From positions 1-40,403 of the forward strand of contig NZ_BOMQ01000013.1 in the NCBI RefSeq assembly GCF_016862275.1: a DNA stretch of 40,403 bases, in the 5' to 3' direction. The position numbers were made by a program, and so were the translations under genes. The DNA is from Actinoplanes nipponensis (GTDB taxonomy: Bacteria > Actinomycetota > Actinomycetes > Mycobacteriales > Micromonosporaceae). This document shows, one piece after another, positions 23,309-31,987 of this stretch; position 1 is the first letter of the stretch; each line of letters starts with the position of its first letter. The notes under the pieces are model-generated. The model saw nothing but the letters and a program-made list of their open reading frames with translations. It made no database searches and was not told the origin of the DNA.

Positions 23309-25855
23309 GTGACCAGAGAAGCGGACGTGCTGCTCTCCGACGGCAGCGCCGTGCACATGCGCCCGATCCGCCCCGAGGACGCGCCGGCCATCGTGGAGTT
23401 CCACTCCCGGATGAGCGACCGCACCCGCTACCTGCGCTACTTCTCGCCCTACCCGCGCATCCCGGAACGGGACCTCGCCCGCTTCGTCAACGTCGACCAC
23501 CACGACCGGGAGGCCTTCGTCATCGTCAGCGGCCCGCGGATCATGGCGGTCGGCCGCTACGAGCGGCTGGGCCCGGACTCGCCGGAGGCCGAGGTCGCCT
23601 TCGTCGTCGAGGACGCCCACCAGGGCCGGGGGATCGGTTCGGTGCTGCTGGAGCATCTCGCCGAAGCGGCCCGGGAGAACGGCATCAGCCGCTTCGTCGC
23701 CGAGGTGCTGCCGCAGAACGGCGGCATGCTGCGGGTGTTCAGCGACTTCGGCTACCAGGTCCAGCGCAAGTACGCCGACGGCGTCGTGCACCTGGGCTTC
23801 CCGATCGCCCCCACGGAGAAGTCCCGCGAGGTGCAGGAGAGCCGCGAGCAGCGCACCGAGTCACGGTCCATCGCGCGGCTGCTGCACCCGCGCGCGGTGG
23901 CGGTGTACGGCGCCAGCGCCAGCGGCCAGGGCATCGGCGCGGCGATCCTGGGCCACCTGCGCGACGGCGGCTACACCGGGACGATCGTGCCCGTGCACCG
24001 CAGCGCCGAGCGGGTGGCCGGGCTGCCCGCGTACCGGTCGGCCGCCTCGGCCGGGGCCGAGGTCGACCTGGCCGTGGTCGCGGTGCCGCCGGACGGGGTC
24101 GCCGACGCCGTGGCCGACGCGGCCGCGGCCGGCGCGGGAGGTCTCGTGGTCGTCTCCGCCGGCTTCGCCGAGTCCGGCGGTGAGGGTGCCCGCGCGCAGC
24201 GCGCGCTGATCGACGCGGCCCACGCGTCGGGCCTGCGCGTGGTCGGCCCCAACTGCCTGGGGATCGCCAACACCGATCCGGCGGTACGCCTCAACGCCAC
24301 GCTCGCGCCGCGCCTGCCGGCCGCCGGGCGGGTGGGCTTCTTCAGCCAGTCCGGGGCGCTCGGCGTGGCGCTGCTGGCCGAGGCGGAGCGCCGCGGGCTC
24401 GGGCTGTCCAGCTTCGTCTCGGCCGGCAACCGCGCCGACGTCTCCGGCAACGACCTGCTGCAGTACTGGCAGGACGACCCGGGCACCGACGTGGTCCTGC
24501 TCTACCTGGAGACGTTCGGCAACCCCCGCAAGTTCGCCCGGCTGGCCCGCCGGATGAGCCGGGTCAAGCCGGTGGTCGCGGTGGCCTCGGCGACCCGGCC
24601 GGCCGGGCTGGCCGGCGACCTGCCCGCGCTGGACACCCGCGCGGTCACCGCCCTGTTCGCCCGCTCGGGCGTGATCCGGGTGGACACCGTGGCCGAGCTG
24701 TTCGACGTGGGCCTGCTGCTGGCCCACCAGCCGCTGCCGGCCGGGCGCCGGGTCGCCATCGTGGGCAATTCCTCGGCGCTGTCCGGCCTGGCCGTGGCCG
24801 CCTGCCGGGCGAACGGGCTGACCGTCGCCGAGGGCTACCCGCGCGACATCAGCCCCCAGGCCGGGGCGCACGACTTCGCCGACGCGCTGGCCGACGCGGC
24901 CGTCGACGACCGGGTGGACGCCCTGGTGGTGGTCTTCGCGCCGCCGCTGCCCGGCCAGCTCCCGGACGAGGACGCCGACTTCACGGCGGCGCTGGGCAGC
25001 GTCGCGCTGGCCGGCGAGAAGCCGACCGTGGCGACGTTCCTGCTCGGCACGATGCCCGACCGGGTGCCGGCCTACCCGTCGGTGGAGGAGGCCGTCCGGG
25101 CCCTGGGCCGCGTCGCCGGGTACGCCGACTGGCTCCGCCTGCCGCCGGGCGTCTTCCCCGCACTGTCCGGCGTGGACCCCGCCGCGCCCGAGATCGACGG
25201 CTCGCCGGCCGAGCTGCTCGCCGCGTACGGCATCCAGGTCGAGCCGTCCGGCGCGGTCACCTCGGTCGAGGAGGCGCTGGCCGCCGCGGGCGAGCTCGGC
25301 TACCCGGTGGCCCTGAAGGCGGCCGGCGGCTCCCTGCGGCACCGCATCGACCTGGGCGCCGTCCGGCTGGCCCTGGCCGACGAGGACGACGTGCGCGCCG
25401 CCTACCGCGAGCTGGAGTCGGCGTTCGGCCCGCAGGTGCTGGTGCAGTCGATGGTCCCGCCCGGGGTGGCCTGCACCGTCGAGGTGGTCGAGGACCCGGC
25501 GTTCGGCCCGGTGGTCGGCTTCGGTCTCGGCGGGGTGGCCAGCGAGCTGCTGGGCGACCTGGCCTGGCGGGCGGCGCCGCTGACCGACCGGGCCGCGGCC
25601 GCGCTGGTCGACGAGCCGCGCGCGGCGCCGCTGCTGCACGGCTATCGCGGCTCGGCGCCGGTCGACCGGGAGGCGCTGATCGATCTGCTGCTGCGGGTGG
25701 GTCGGCTGGCGGACGAGCACCCGCGGGTCCGCGCCCTGTCGCTGAACCCGGTGCTGGCCCGCCCGGACGGCATCACGGTGCTGCACGCGTCGGTGGAGAT
25801 CGGCGCGGGCGGTCCCCGCCCGGACACCGGCCCGCGCCGGCTCTCCAGCGCCTGA
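23309..25855 (+). CDS. GNAT - ADP-forming acyl-CoA synthetase fusion (Pat-type protein acetyltransferase)
   Basis: An 848-residue fusion. Residues 1-165 form a GNAT domain ('MRPIRPEDAPAIVEFHSRM', acetyl-CoA loop 'DAHQGRGIGSVLLEHL'). From about 185 a CoA-binding Rossmann domain begins ('AVAVYGASASGQGIGAAIL'), then flavodoxin-like succinyl-CoA-synthetase alpha modules ('VGFFSQSGALGVALL'). A C-terminal ATP-grasp domain covers about 630-840 ('GYPVALKAAGG', 'VLVQSMVPPGVACTVEV'). Such proteins acetylate lysines, classically of acetyl-CoA synthetase, and the synthetase part is usually a non-catalytic sensor. GTG follows GAAGGGGT by 4 nt. It is in an operon with acuC and converges on DUF2568 (15-nt gap). 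Confidence 0.9.
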   Translation: MTREADVLLSDGSAVHMRPIRPEDAPAIVEFHSRMSDRTRYLRYFSPYPRIPERDLARFVNVDHHDREAFVIVSGPRIMAVGRYERLGPDSPEAEVAFVVEDAHQGRGIGSVLLEHLAEAARENGISRFVAEVLPQNGGMLRVFSDFGYQVQRKYADGVVHLGFPIAPTEKSREVQESREQRTESRSIARLLHPRAVAVYGASASGQGIGAAILGHLRDGGYTGTIVPVHRSAERVAGLPAYRSAASAGAEVDLAVVAVPPDGVADAVADAAAAGAGGLVVVSAGFAESGGEGARAQRALIDAAHASGLRVVGPNCLGIANTDPAVRLNATLAPRLPAAGRVGFFSQSGALGVALLAEAERRGLGLSSFVSAGNRADVSGNDLLQYWQDDPGTDVVLLYLETFGNPRKFARLARRMSRVKPVVAVASATRPAGLAGDLPALDTRAVTALFARSGVIRVDTVAELFDVGLLLAHQPLPAGRRVAIVGNSSALSGLAVAACRANGLTVAEGYPRDISPQAGAHDFADALADAAVDDRVDALVVVFAPPLPGQLPDEDADFTAALGSVALAGEKPTVATFLLGTMPDRVPAYPSVEEAVRALGRVAGYADWLRLPPGVFPALSGVDPAAPEIDGSPAELLAAYGIQVEPSGAVTSVEEALAAAGELGYPVALKAAGGSLRHRIDLGAVRLALADEDDVRAAYRELESAFGPQVLVQSMVPPGVACTVEVVEDPAFGPVVGFGLGGVASELLGDLAWRAAPLTDRAAAALVDEPRAAPLLHGYRGSAPVDREALIDLLLRVGRLADEHPRVRALSLNPVLARPDGITVLHASVEIGAGGPRPDTGPRRLSSA

Positions 25856-25870
25856 CGCCCGGCCGGCTCC

Positions 25871-26248
25871 TCAGTGGGGGGTGCGCGGGTCGGCGTGCTC
25901 CGGCGTCCGGCCGTCGGTCGGGGTACGCATCAGGTGCAGCGCGAGGCGGTTGGCCGCCGCCAGCACGGCCAGGACCACGGCCAGGATCGGGTGCCCGGTC
26001 ACGGCCAGAGCGACGGTCGCGCCGCCGAAGACCAGCCACTCCGGTACGAGTCGCAGCGGATCCGGCAGCGGCCGGCGGGCCTTGGGGGCGACCCACTGTC
26101 CCCACACGACGGCGGCGACCAGCGGCAGCCCGATCGCGGCCAGCAGCCGCAGCCAGAGATTGTCCGATGCCTGCCAGCCCGCGTACGCCAGCGCCGCCAG
26201 CGCGCCCAGCTCCAGCACGAACCGCAGCAGCAGGTGGAAGCCTCGCAT
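25871..26248 (-). CDS. DUF2568 (YrdB-like) membrane protein
   Basis: A 125-residue protein with four predicted membrane helices: 'LLLRFVLELGALAALAYAGW', 'LWLRLLAAIGLPLVAAVVWG', 'LVFGGATVALAVTG' and 'ILAVVLAVLAAANRLAL'. It matches the DUF2568/YrdB family, including WGQWVAPKARRPL in the loop. Function is unknown. ATG follows GGAGAGG by 5 nt. Hydrophilic C-terminus rich in Thr/Pro/His. Confidence 0.85.
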   Translation of the reverse strand: MRGFHLLLRFVLELGALAALAYAGWQASDNLWLRLLAAIGLPLVAAVVWGQWVAPKARRPLPDPLRLVPEWLVFGGATVALAVTGHPILAVVLAVLAAANRLALHLMRTPTDGRTPEHADPRTPH

Positions 26249-26359
26249 CCCGCACCTCTCCGACGACGCTCGCCCGGCCCGGGCTCGACCCGTCGATTGT
26301 CGCCGAGGAAGCGCGTCGTGTCAGTCCGCGATTCGCCCGACCCCGCCGCGGACATGGCG

Positions 26360-26388
26360 GAGGCCGGTCGCGCATCGCGACCGGCCTC
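26360..26388 (-). terminator. Terminator of the sigma factor gene
   Basis: GAGGCCGGTCGCG and CGCGACCGGCCTC form a perfect 13-bp stem around a CAT loop, 14 nt past the sigma factor stop. No T run follows. Confidence 0.8.
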
Positions 26389-26402
26389 TCGTTCGGGCGG
26401 CG

Positions 26403-27404
<1,002 letters not shown>

Positions 27405-27634
27405 CTGCAGGACCACCTTTCAGTCCCCTCCCCGCGTTCACCCGAGTCGTGCATTCCCAGCCGCATTCGTGCCGGTGATCACTAGCTTGGCGGCAGGCGC
27501 GTTAAGCGGAGGTGAGGCAAGCGTCCAGGTGGCATGAATCGGGGAGAACCCTGAGGTCGTCAACCCGACACGGTGCCCGGATTGCTGTGACATTTACGGA
27601 GAGTGAGGCAATTCCGCTTGTCGACGACGGGGTC

Positions 27635-27640
27635 GATAAT
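27635..27640 (+). promoter_or_regulatory. Possible -10 (GATAAT) of spo0M
   Basis: GATAAT lies 32 nt before the spo0M start in the 268-bp divergent region between the sigma gene and spo0M. No convincing -35 was seen. The rest of that region (27405-27634) must hold the sigma factor promoter, but I cannot place it. Confidence 0.35.
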
Positions 27641-27672
27641 CGGCGTCAGGTCAGCAACGAGGAGGAAAGTCC

Positions 27673-28458
27673 GTGGTCTTCAAGCGCATGATGCAGGCGA
27701 TGGGTGTCGGGGGCCCGTCCGTGGAAACGGTGCTCGCCAACCCCAACTGCCGTCCCGGGGGCTATCTCGAGGGGCAGGTGCACGTCATGGGCGGCGACCA
27801 CGCCGTCGACATCGAGTACGTCGCGGTCGGCCTCATGACCCGGGTCGAGGTGGAGAGCGGCGACAGCGAGTACAACACCGACCAGGAATTCCACCGGCAG
27901 CGGCTGACGGGCTCGTTCAAGCTCGACGCCGGCGCCCGCCACGACATCCCGTTCCGCTTCGACGTGCCGTGGGAGACCCCGATCACCGAGGTGTACGGCC
28001 AGCACCTGCACGGCATGACGATGGGACTGCGGACCGAACTCGAGGTGGCCCGGGCGGTCGACAAGGGTGACCTGGACGCCGTGGCCGTGCACCCACTGCC
28101 GGCCCAGGAGCGGATCCTGGACGCCTTCCTGCGGCTCGGCTTCCGCTTCAGCCGCGCCGACGTCGAACGCGGCCGGGTCTACGGCGTGCAGCAGACGCTG
28201 CCGTTCTACCAGGAGATCGAGTTCTACCCGCCGGCGCAGTACGCGAGCGGCATCAACCAGCTCGAGGTCACCTTCATCCCCACCCCGCACAACCTGCAGG
28301 TGGTCCTGGAGATCGACAAGCGTGGCGGGCTCTTCACCGAGGGCCACGACGCGTTCGGCCGCTTCGACGTGGACTACCACTCGGTGGACCAGGTCGACTG
28401 GACCGCGCAGCTCAACGGCTGGCTGCAGCAGTCCGCCCAGCGCCGCGGCTTCTTCTAG
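27673..28458 (+). CDS. spo0M: Spo0M/arrestin-fold family protein
   Basis: A 261-residue protein of the Spo0M family: '[21 protein letters not shown]', '[16 protein letters not shown]', and '[33 protein letters not shown]'. Its beta-sandwich fold resembles arrestins. Spo0M affects sporulation onset in Bacillus; in actinomycetes its role is not settled but may touch differentiation. GTG 27673 follows GGAGGAAA. Its TAG stop overlaps the reverse-complement stop of convergent dtd within CTAG (28455-28458). It diverges from the sigma factor gene. Confidence 0.92.
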   Translation: MVFKRMMQAMGVGGPSVETVLANPNCRPGGYLEGQVHVMGGDHAVDIEYVAVGLMTRVEVESGDSEYNTDQEFHRQRLTGSFKLDAGARHDIPFRFDVPWETPITEVYGQHLHGMTMGLRTELEVARAVDKGDLDAVAVHPLPAQERILDAFLRLGFRFSRADVERGRVYGVQQTLPFYQEIEFYPPAQYASGINQLEVTFIPTPHNLQVVLEIDKRGGLFTEGHDAFGRFDVDYHSVDQVDWTAQLNGWLQQSAQRRGFF

Positions 28459-28877
28459 AGCTCCAGCCAGACGGTTCTCGGGCCCACGTTCACGCTTTCC
28501 ACGAGCATGTGGGCCCGGAACCGTCCAGTCTGCACAGTCGCGCCGCGCTCCCGCAGCGCCGCGACGAACGCGGTGACCAGCGGCTCGGCCACCTCCGCGG
28601 GCGCGGCGGCGGACCAGGTCGGACGGCGGCCCTTGCGCGCGTCGCCGTAGAGGGTGAACTGGCTGACCACCAGCAGCGGGGCGCCGGTGTCGGCGGCCGA
28701 GGCGTCACCGTCGAGGATGCGCAGCTCGTACACCTTGCGGGCCAGGGCGGCGGCGGTCGCGGCGGTGTCGTCGTGGGTGACGCCGAGCAGCACCAGCAGC
28801 CCGTCCTCGATCTTGCCGACGACCTCGTCGCCGACCGTGACGCTGGCCCGGCTGACGGTCTGGATCAGCGCGCGCAC
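28455..28877 (-). CDS. dtd: D-aminoacyl-tRNA deacylase Dtd
   Basis: A 140-residue enzyme that releases D-amino acids mischarged on tRNA. The conserved SQFTLYGD (72-79) and the C-terminal Gly-cisPro motif region NVGPRT (130-135) are present; '[14 protein letters not shown]' opens the fold as in the family. GTG 28877 gives the usual length and overlaps the end of the upstream phosphotransferase gene by 13 nt; the 79 extra residues of the longer open frame are that gene in another frame. The Gly-cisPro motif reads VGP rather than the more common DGP or KGP. Confidence 0.93.
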   Translation of the reverse strand: MRALIQTVSRASVTVGDEVVGKIEDGLLVLLGVTHDDTAATAAALARKVYELRILDGDASAADTGAPLLVVSQFTLYGDARKGRRPTWSAAAPAEVAEPLVTAFVAALRERGATVQTGRFRAHMLVESVNVGPRTVWLEL

Positions 28878-29509
28878 GCCAGCACCCGCTCCGCCGCCAG
28901 GTCGAGCCGCTCGGTGCCGGAGAGCTGCCAGTCGCGGAAGCGGACCACCTCGTCCAGCAGCCTCGTCGGCGCGCCGGGGGCCAGCCGCAGGAACGCGCTC
29001 AGCAGCGCGCCGGCCGGGGCGGACCACTCGTGCCGCGGGTCGACCGCCACCTGGGCGAGGATCAGCGCGGTCAGTCCGGTGTCGAGGTCGGGGTCGCCGG
29101 GCCGGGCGTTGCACCAGTCGATCACCACCGGACCGCGGGCGGTCATCAGCACGTTCTCCGGGTGCAGGTCCAGATGCAGCAGAGCGGTGCCGGCGGGCGC
29201 GCCGGGCCCGGGCGGCACCTCGTGCAGGCGGCGCAGCAGCTCGGCCAGGTGCGTGGCCGCCTGGTCCAGGGTCAGCGCCGCGGTCACGAGGGCCTGGGCC
29301 ATCGTCGGTCCGTCGAGGCGTTCGAGCACCATGTCGCGGCCGGCGGCCTCGTACACGGCCGGGACCGGATAGCCGGCGCCGGCGAGGTGACGCATGGCGT
29401 CGACCTCGCCGGTGACATCGGCGTCGCGCCTGTACCGGCGCAGCACGCGCCGCTCGTCCAGCGCGTACACGTCGGCCTCCCGGCCGGAGGCGAGCAACGG
29501 TCCCGTCAC
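28865..29509 (-). CDS. Aminoglycoside-phosphotransferase-fold kinase
   Basis: A 214-residue kinase-like protein of the APH/choline kinase fold. It has the catalytic HLDLHPEN loop (H112, D114, N119) and the metal-binding '[15 protein letters not shown]' (D131). The N-lobe is short ('[22 protein letters not shown]'). Resistance is not implied; many actinobacterial members act on small metabolites of unknown identity. The GTG start lies 6 nt after TATCGT and lacks a ribosome binding site. It overlaps dtd by 13 nt. Confidence 0.85.
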   Translation of the reverse strand: MTGPLLASGREADVYALDERRVLRRYRRDADVTGEVDAMRHLAGAGYPVPAVYEAAGRDMVLERLDGPTMAQALVTAALTLDQAATHLAELLRRLHEVPPGPGAPAGTALLHLDLHPENVLMTARGPVVIDWCNARPGDPDLDTGLTALILAQVAVDPRHEWSAPAGALLSAFLRLAPGAPTRLLDEVVRFRDWQLSGTERLDLAAERVLACAR

Positions 29510-29515
29510 CCGCCG

Positions 29516-29521
29516 ACGATA
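29516..29521 (-). promoter_or_regulatory. -10 element TATCGT of the phosphotransferase gene (leaderless)
   Basis: Read on the minus strand, TATCGT ends 6 nt before the GTG at 29509 and lies between the stop of the small upstream gene and this start. It would let the kinase and dtd be transcribed apart from the deoC operon. Confidence 0.45.
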
Positions 29522-29527
29522 ACCTTC

Positions 29528-29863
29528 TCAGTCGATCGCGCTGCTGGTGGCGTCGCTGGTGGGCCCGTCCGTCGGCGTCATCGCGCCGGTGGTGGCGTCG
29601 CCGGTGGTGGTCGGCGCGACGCCGGGACCGGTCCGCGGCCGGGTCTTGAAGCTGTTCGGGCCGGCGGTGCCACCGGTGGTGGTCATGATGCCGCCGCCGG
29701 CGGGCGGGGGACCGCCGTTGACCAGTTGCTCGGGGTCGGTGCCGGCGGCGATGGTGCTCGACAGGCCCGGGTCGTCCTCGCCCTTCTCGGGGCGGTACGT
29801 GCTCGGCTCCTCGAGCGCGCCGGGCGCGTAGTCGCCGTTACCGATCTCGCTGTTGTCACTCAT
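29528..29863 (-). CDS. Hydrophilic Thr/Pro/Gly-rich hypothetical protein
   Basis: A 111-residue protein starting [20 protein letters not shown], with no signal peptide, helix or known domain; it should be largely disordered. The C-terminal half is rich in Thr, Pro and Gly. Orientation agrees with its neighbours (41 nt after deoC, 18 nt before the kinase). An ATG 33 bp upstream would add eleven low-complexity residues. A shorter open frame on the other strand is less likely because it is Val/Pro-rich and out of context. I do not recognise a family. Confidence 0.6.
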   Translation of the reverse strand: MSDNSEIGNGDYAPGALEEPSTYRPEKGEDDPGLSSTIAAGTDPEQLVNGGPPPAGGGIMTTTGGTAGPNSFKTRPRTGPGVAPTTTGDATTGAMTPTDGPTSDATSSAID

Positions 29864-29903
29864 GGCCAGGGGTTTGCCCGGACGGCCGGGCGGCAAACCG
29901 GGC

Positions 29904-30623
29904 TCAGTAGGAGCCGGCGGTCACCCGGCTCGCAACGGGGGCCGGCTCGCCGCGGTGCCGGGCGGCCAGGTCGTCCAGGATCGCCTCGGTCGCGGTGGCC
30001 CCGAACCGGGTGGCGCCGGCCGCGGCCAGCTCCAGCAGCGTGTCCAGGGTCCGTACCCCGCCGGAGGCCTTGACCGCGACCGCCGGGGACACCGTCGCCC
30101 GCATCAGGCGGATGTCGGCCGCGGTGGCGCCGCCCGGGGCGAAGCCGGTGCTGGTCTTCACGAACCGGGCCCCGGCCCGCTCGGCCAGCCGGCAACCGGC
30201 GACCTTCTGCTCGGCGTCCAGGTACGCGGTCTCCAGGATGACCTTGACGCAGCGACCCTCGGCCGCCGCCACGACCGCGGCGATGTCGTCGAGCACGTAG
30301 CCGGTCTCGCCGCCGCGCAGCCGGCCGATGGCCAGCACCATGTCGATCTCGCCGGCGCCGGCCGCGATCAGCTCCCGGGTCTCGGCCACCTTGAGCGCCG
30401 TGGTGGTGCTGCCGTGCGGGAAGCCGACCACGGTGCCGACCAGCACGCCGGTGCCGGTCAGGACCGCGGCGGCCGTCGCCACGTCGCCGGGGCGCACGCA
30501 CACCGAGGCGGTACGGCGCCGGGCGGCCACCTCGCAGCCGTGGCGCACCTCGGCGGTGGTCAGCTCGGGCCGCAGCAGCGAATGGTCGATCATCGCGGCG
30601 ACCTGCTCGACGGAGGGGATCAC
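29904..30623 (-). CDS. deoC: Deoxyribose-phosphate aldolase DeoC
   Basis: Cleaves 2-deoxyribose-5-phosphate to acetaldehyde and glyceraldehyde-3-phosphate in deoxynucleoside catabolism. The 239-residue TIM barrel has D94 (GEIDMV), the Schiff-base K156 (FVKTSTGF) and K185 (AVKASGG), matching the E. coli catalytic triad. Its GTG overlaps the stop of the GntR gene by 4 nt (GTGA), so regulator and enzyme are translationally coupled. The GntR protein therefore probably senses a nucleoside- or deoxyribose-related ligand. Confidence 0.95.
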   Translation of the reverse strand: MIPSVEQVAAMIDHSLLRPELTTAEVRHGCEVAARRRTASVCVRPGDVATAAAVLTGTGVLVGTVVGFPHGSTTTALKVAETRELIAAGAGEIDMVLAIGRLRGGETGYVLDDIAAVVAAAEGRCVKVILETAYLDAEQKVAGCRLAERAGARFVKTSTGFAPGGATAADIRLMRATVSPAVAVKASGGVRTLDTLLELAAAGATRFGATATEAILDDLAARHRGEPAPVASRVTAGSY

Positions 30624-31348
30624 GGGGTTTCTCCTTCTCGGGGCGGCTGCACGTCGAAGGTGACGCGCAGCGAGTAACGGGAGCCGACGTACCGGCTGAC
30701 GCTGTATTCCAGGGGCGCGGCGTGCTGGTCGACGATCACGCGGCTCTCCACCAGCAGCGGCTCGGCCGCACCGACCTGCAGGCGCGGCCCGTCCGGGCCC
30801 GCCGGCTGGGCGGTCAGCGTCGACGAGCCGAGCGTGGGGCGCAGGCCGCGCTCGTGCAGGGCGCGGTGCAGCGAGCCGGTCTCCAGGTCGGCGTCGAGCA
30901 GGGTGGCCAGGTGGGGCGGGAAGCAGGCGTACTCGACGGCCAGCGGGACGTCGTCGGCCAGGCGGACCCGCACGATCGAGACCACGGTGGGCGCCGCGGC
31001 CGTGAGCTGCAGCGCGGCCGCCTCCTCGGCGCCGGCCGGCCGGACCTCGCCCTCGACCAGGCGCGACGAGGGCGTACGCCCCCAGCTGCGCACCTGGTCG
31101 TGAAAGCTCATCAGCGTGGCGGCGGCCCGCGGCGTGGGCCGCCGGCGCACGAACGTGCCCCGGCCCTGGATCCGCTCGACCAGCCCGTCGGCCTCGAGTG
31201 CGTTGAGGGCGGCCCGCACGGTCATCCGCGCGACGCCGAACTCCTCGGCGAGGGCGGTCTCGGCGGGCACGAGGGCGCCGGGCGGCGCCGTGGCGAGCCG
31301 GGCCCGCAGCGCCCGCTCGATCCGCACGTACAGCGGGGTGTTCGCCAC
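30620..31348 (-). CDS. GntR-family (HutC-type) regulator
   Basis: A 242-residue regulator. The N-terminal winged HTH (about 5-72) contains 'LAEEFGVARMTVRAALNALEADGLVERIQGRGTFV'; the C-terminal UTRA ligand domain covers about 90-240 ('TPSSRLVEGEVRPAGAEEAAALQL', 'VESRVIVDQHAAPLEYSVSRYVGSRY'). GTG 31348 follows GGAGGACAC; the long frame beyond it lacks a start. A near-perfect palindrome centred on GTCTAGAC lies 10 nt upstream, as expected for a HutC/DasR-type operator. It overlaps deoC by 4 nt. Confidence 0.92.
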   Translation of the reverse strand: MANTPLYVRIERALRARLATAPPGALVPAETALAEEFGVARMTVRAALNALEADGLVERIQGRGTFVRRRPTPRAAATLMSFHDQVRSWGRTPSSRLVEGEVRPAGAEEAAALQLTAAAPTVVSIVRVRLADDVPLAVEYACFPPHLATLLDADLETGSLHRALHERGLRPTLGSSTLTAQPAGPDGPRLQVGAAEPLLVESRVIVDQHAAPLEYSVSRYVGSRYSLRVTFDVQPPREGETP

Positions 31349-31357
31349 GTGTCCTCC

Positions 31358-31375
31358 AGGTCGTCTAGACAACCT
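31358..31375. promoter_or_regulatory. Putative GntR operator around GTCTAGAC
   Basis: AGGTcGTCTAGACaACCT is palindromic in 16 of 18 positions and resembles HutC/DasR sites built on TGGTCTAGACCA. It sits between the divergent GntR and HhH-GPD genes and could control the GntR-deoC operon. Confidence 0.65.
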
Positions 31376-31407
31376 AGAAGTTAGCGGACGGGCCGGGCGA
31401 CGGTCCA

Positions 31408-31413
31408 TAGGAT
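31408..31413 (+). promoter_or_regulatory. -10 element TAGGAT of the HhH-GPD gene (leaderless)
   Basis: TAGGAT ends 7 nt before the ATG at 31421. CGGACG at 31385-31390 is a weak -35 with a 17-bp spacer. No ribosome binding site is seen. Confidence 0.45.
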
Positions 31414-31420
31414 GTGGGCC

Positions 31421-31987
31421 ATGACGCTTTCGCTGCCCATCGCCGCCGAGGCCAACGAGCTGCTGTCGGCCGACCCGCTGGCCCTGCTCATCGGCATGGT
31501 GCTGGACCAGCAGATCCCGCTGGAGAAGGCGTTCAGCTCGCCGTACGTCCTGGCCCAGCGCCTCGGCCACGCGCCCACCGCCGCGGAGCTCGCCGACTTC
31601 GATCCCGAGCAGCTCGTCACCGTCTTCGCCACCCCGCCGGCCCTGCACCGGTTCCCCAAGGCGATGGCCGCCCGGGTGCAGGACGTCTGCCGGGCCCTGG
31701 TCGGCTCGTACGACGGCGACGCGGCCAACCTGTGGCGCGACGTCGCCGACGGCCGGGAGCTGGTCCGGCGGATCGCCGCGCTGCCCGGGTTCGGGCGGCA
31801 GAAGTCGCAGATCTTCGCCGCCCTGCTCGGCAAGCAGTACGGCGTCCGGCCGTCCGGCTGGCGGGAGGCCGCCGGCGCCTACGGCGAGGAGGGCTCGTTC
31901 CGCTCGGTGGCCGACATCGTCGACGCCGGTTCGCTGGAGCGGGTGCGGGCCTTCAAGAAGGAGATGAAGGCTGCGGCACGGAGCTGA
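31421..31987 (+). CDS. HhH-GPD family protein (TIGR03252 type)
   Basis: A 188-residue protein with the helix-hairpin-helix of base-excision glycosylases ('RIAALPGFGRQKSQIFAALLG', about 125-145), opening with 'LLIGMVLDQQIPLEKAFSSP' as in the actinobacterial TIGR03252 group. The usual catalytic Asp segment of HhH-GPD glycosylases (PVDTHV) is not apparent, so glycosylase activity is doubtful. ATG 31421 is preferred over one 9 bp earlier because of the -10 spacing. Its 3' end overlaps the convergent GGDEF-EAL gene by 35 bp. Confidence 0.85.
   Translation: MTLSLPIAAEANELLSADPLALLIGMVLDQQIPLEKAFSSPYVLAQRLGHAPTAAELADFDPEQLVTVFATPPALHRFPKAMAARVQDVCRALVGSYDGDAANLWRDVADGRELVRRIAALPGFGRQKSQIFAALLGKQYGVRPSGWREAAGAYGEEGSFRSVADIVDAGSLERVRAFKKEMKAAARS

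Noticed and set aside
28865..29509. Antibiotic-resistance aminoglycoside kinase
   Set aside because: The kinase fold is clear but the family is broad, the N-lobe is short and the context is housekeeping, so resistance cannot be claimed.
29547..29831. Plus-strand open frame opposite the small hydrophilic gene
   Set aside because: It is against the direction of all neighbours, has no ribosome binding site and is Val/Pro/Gly repeats without a domain.
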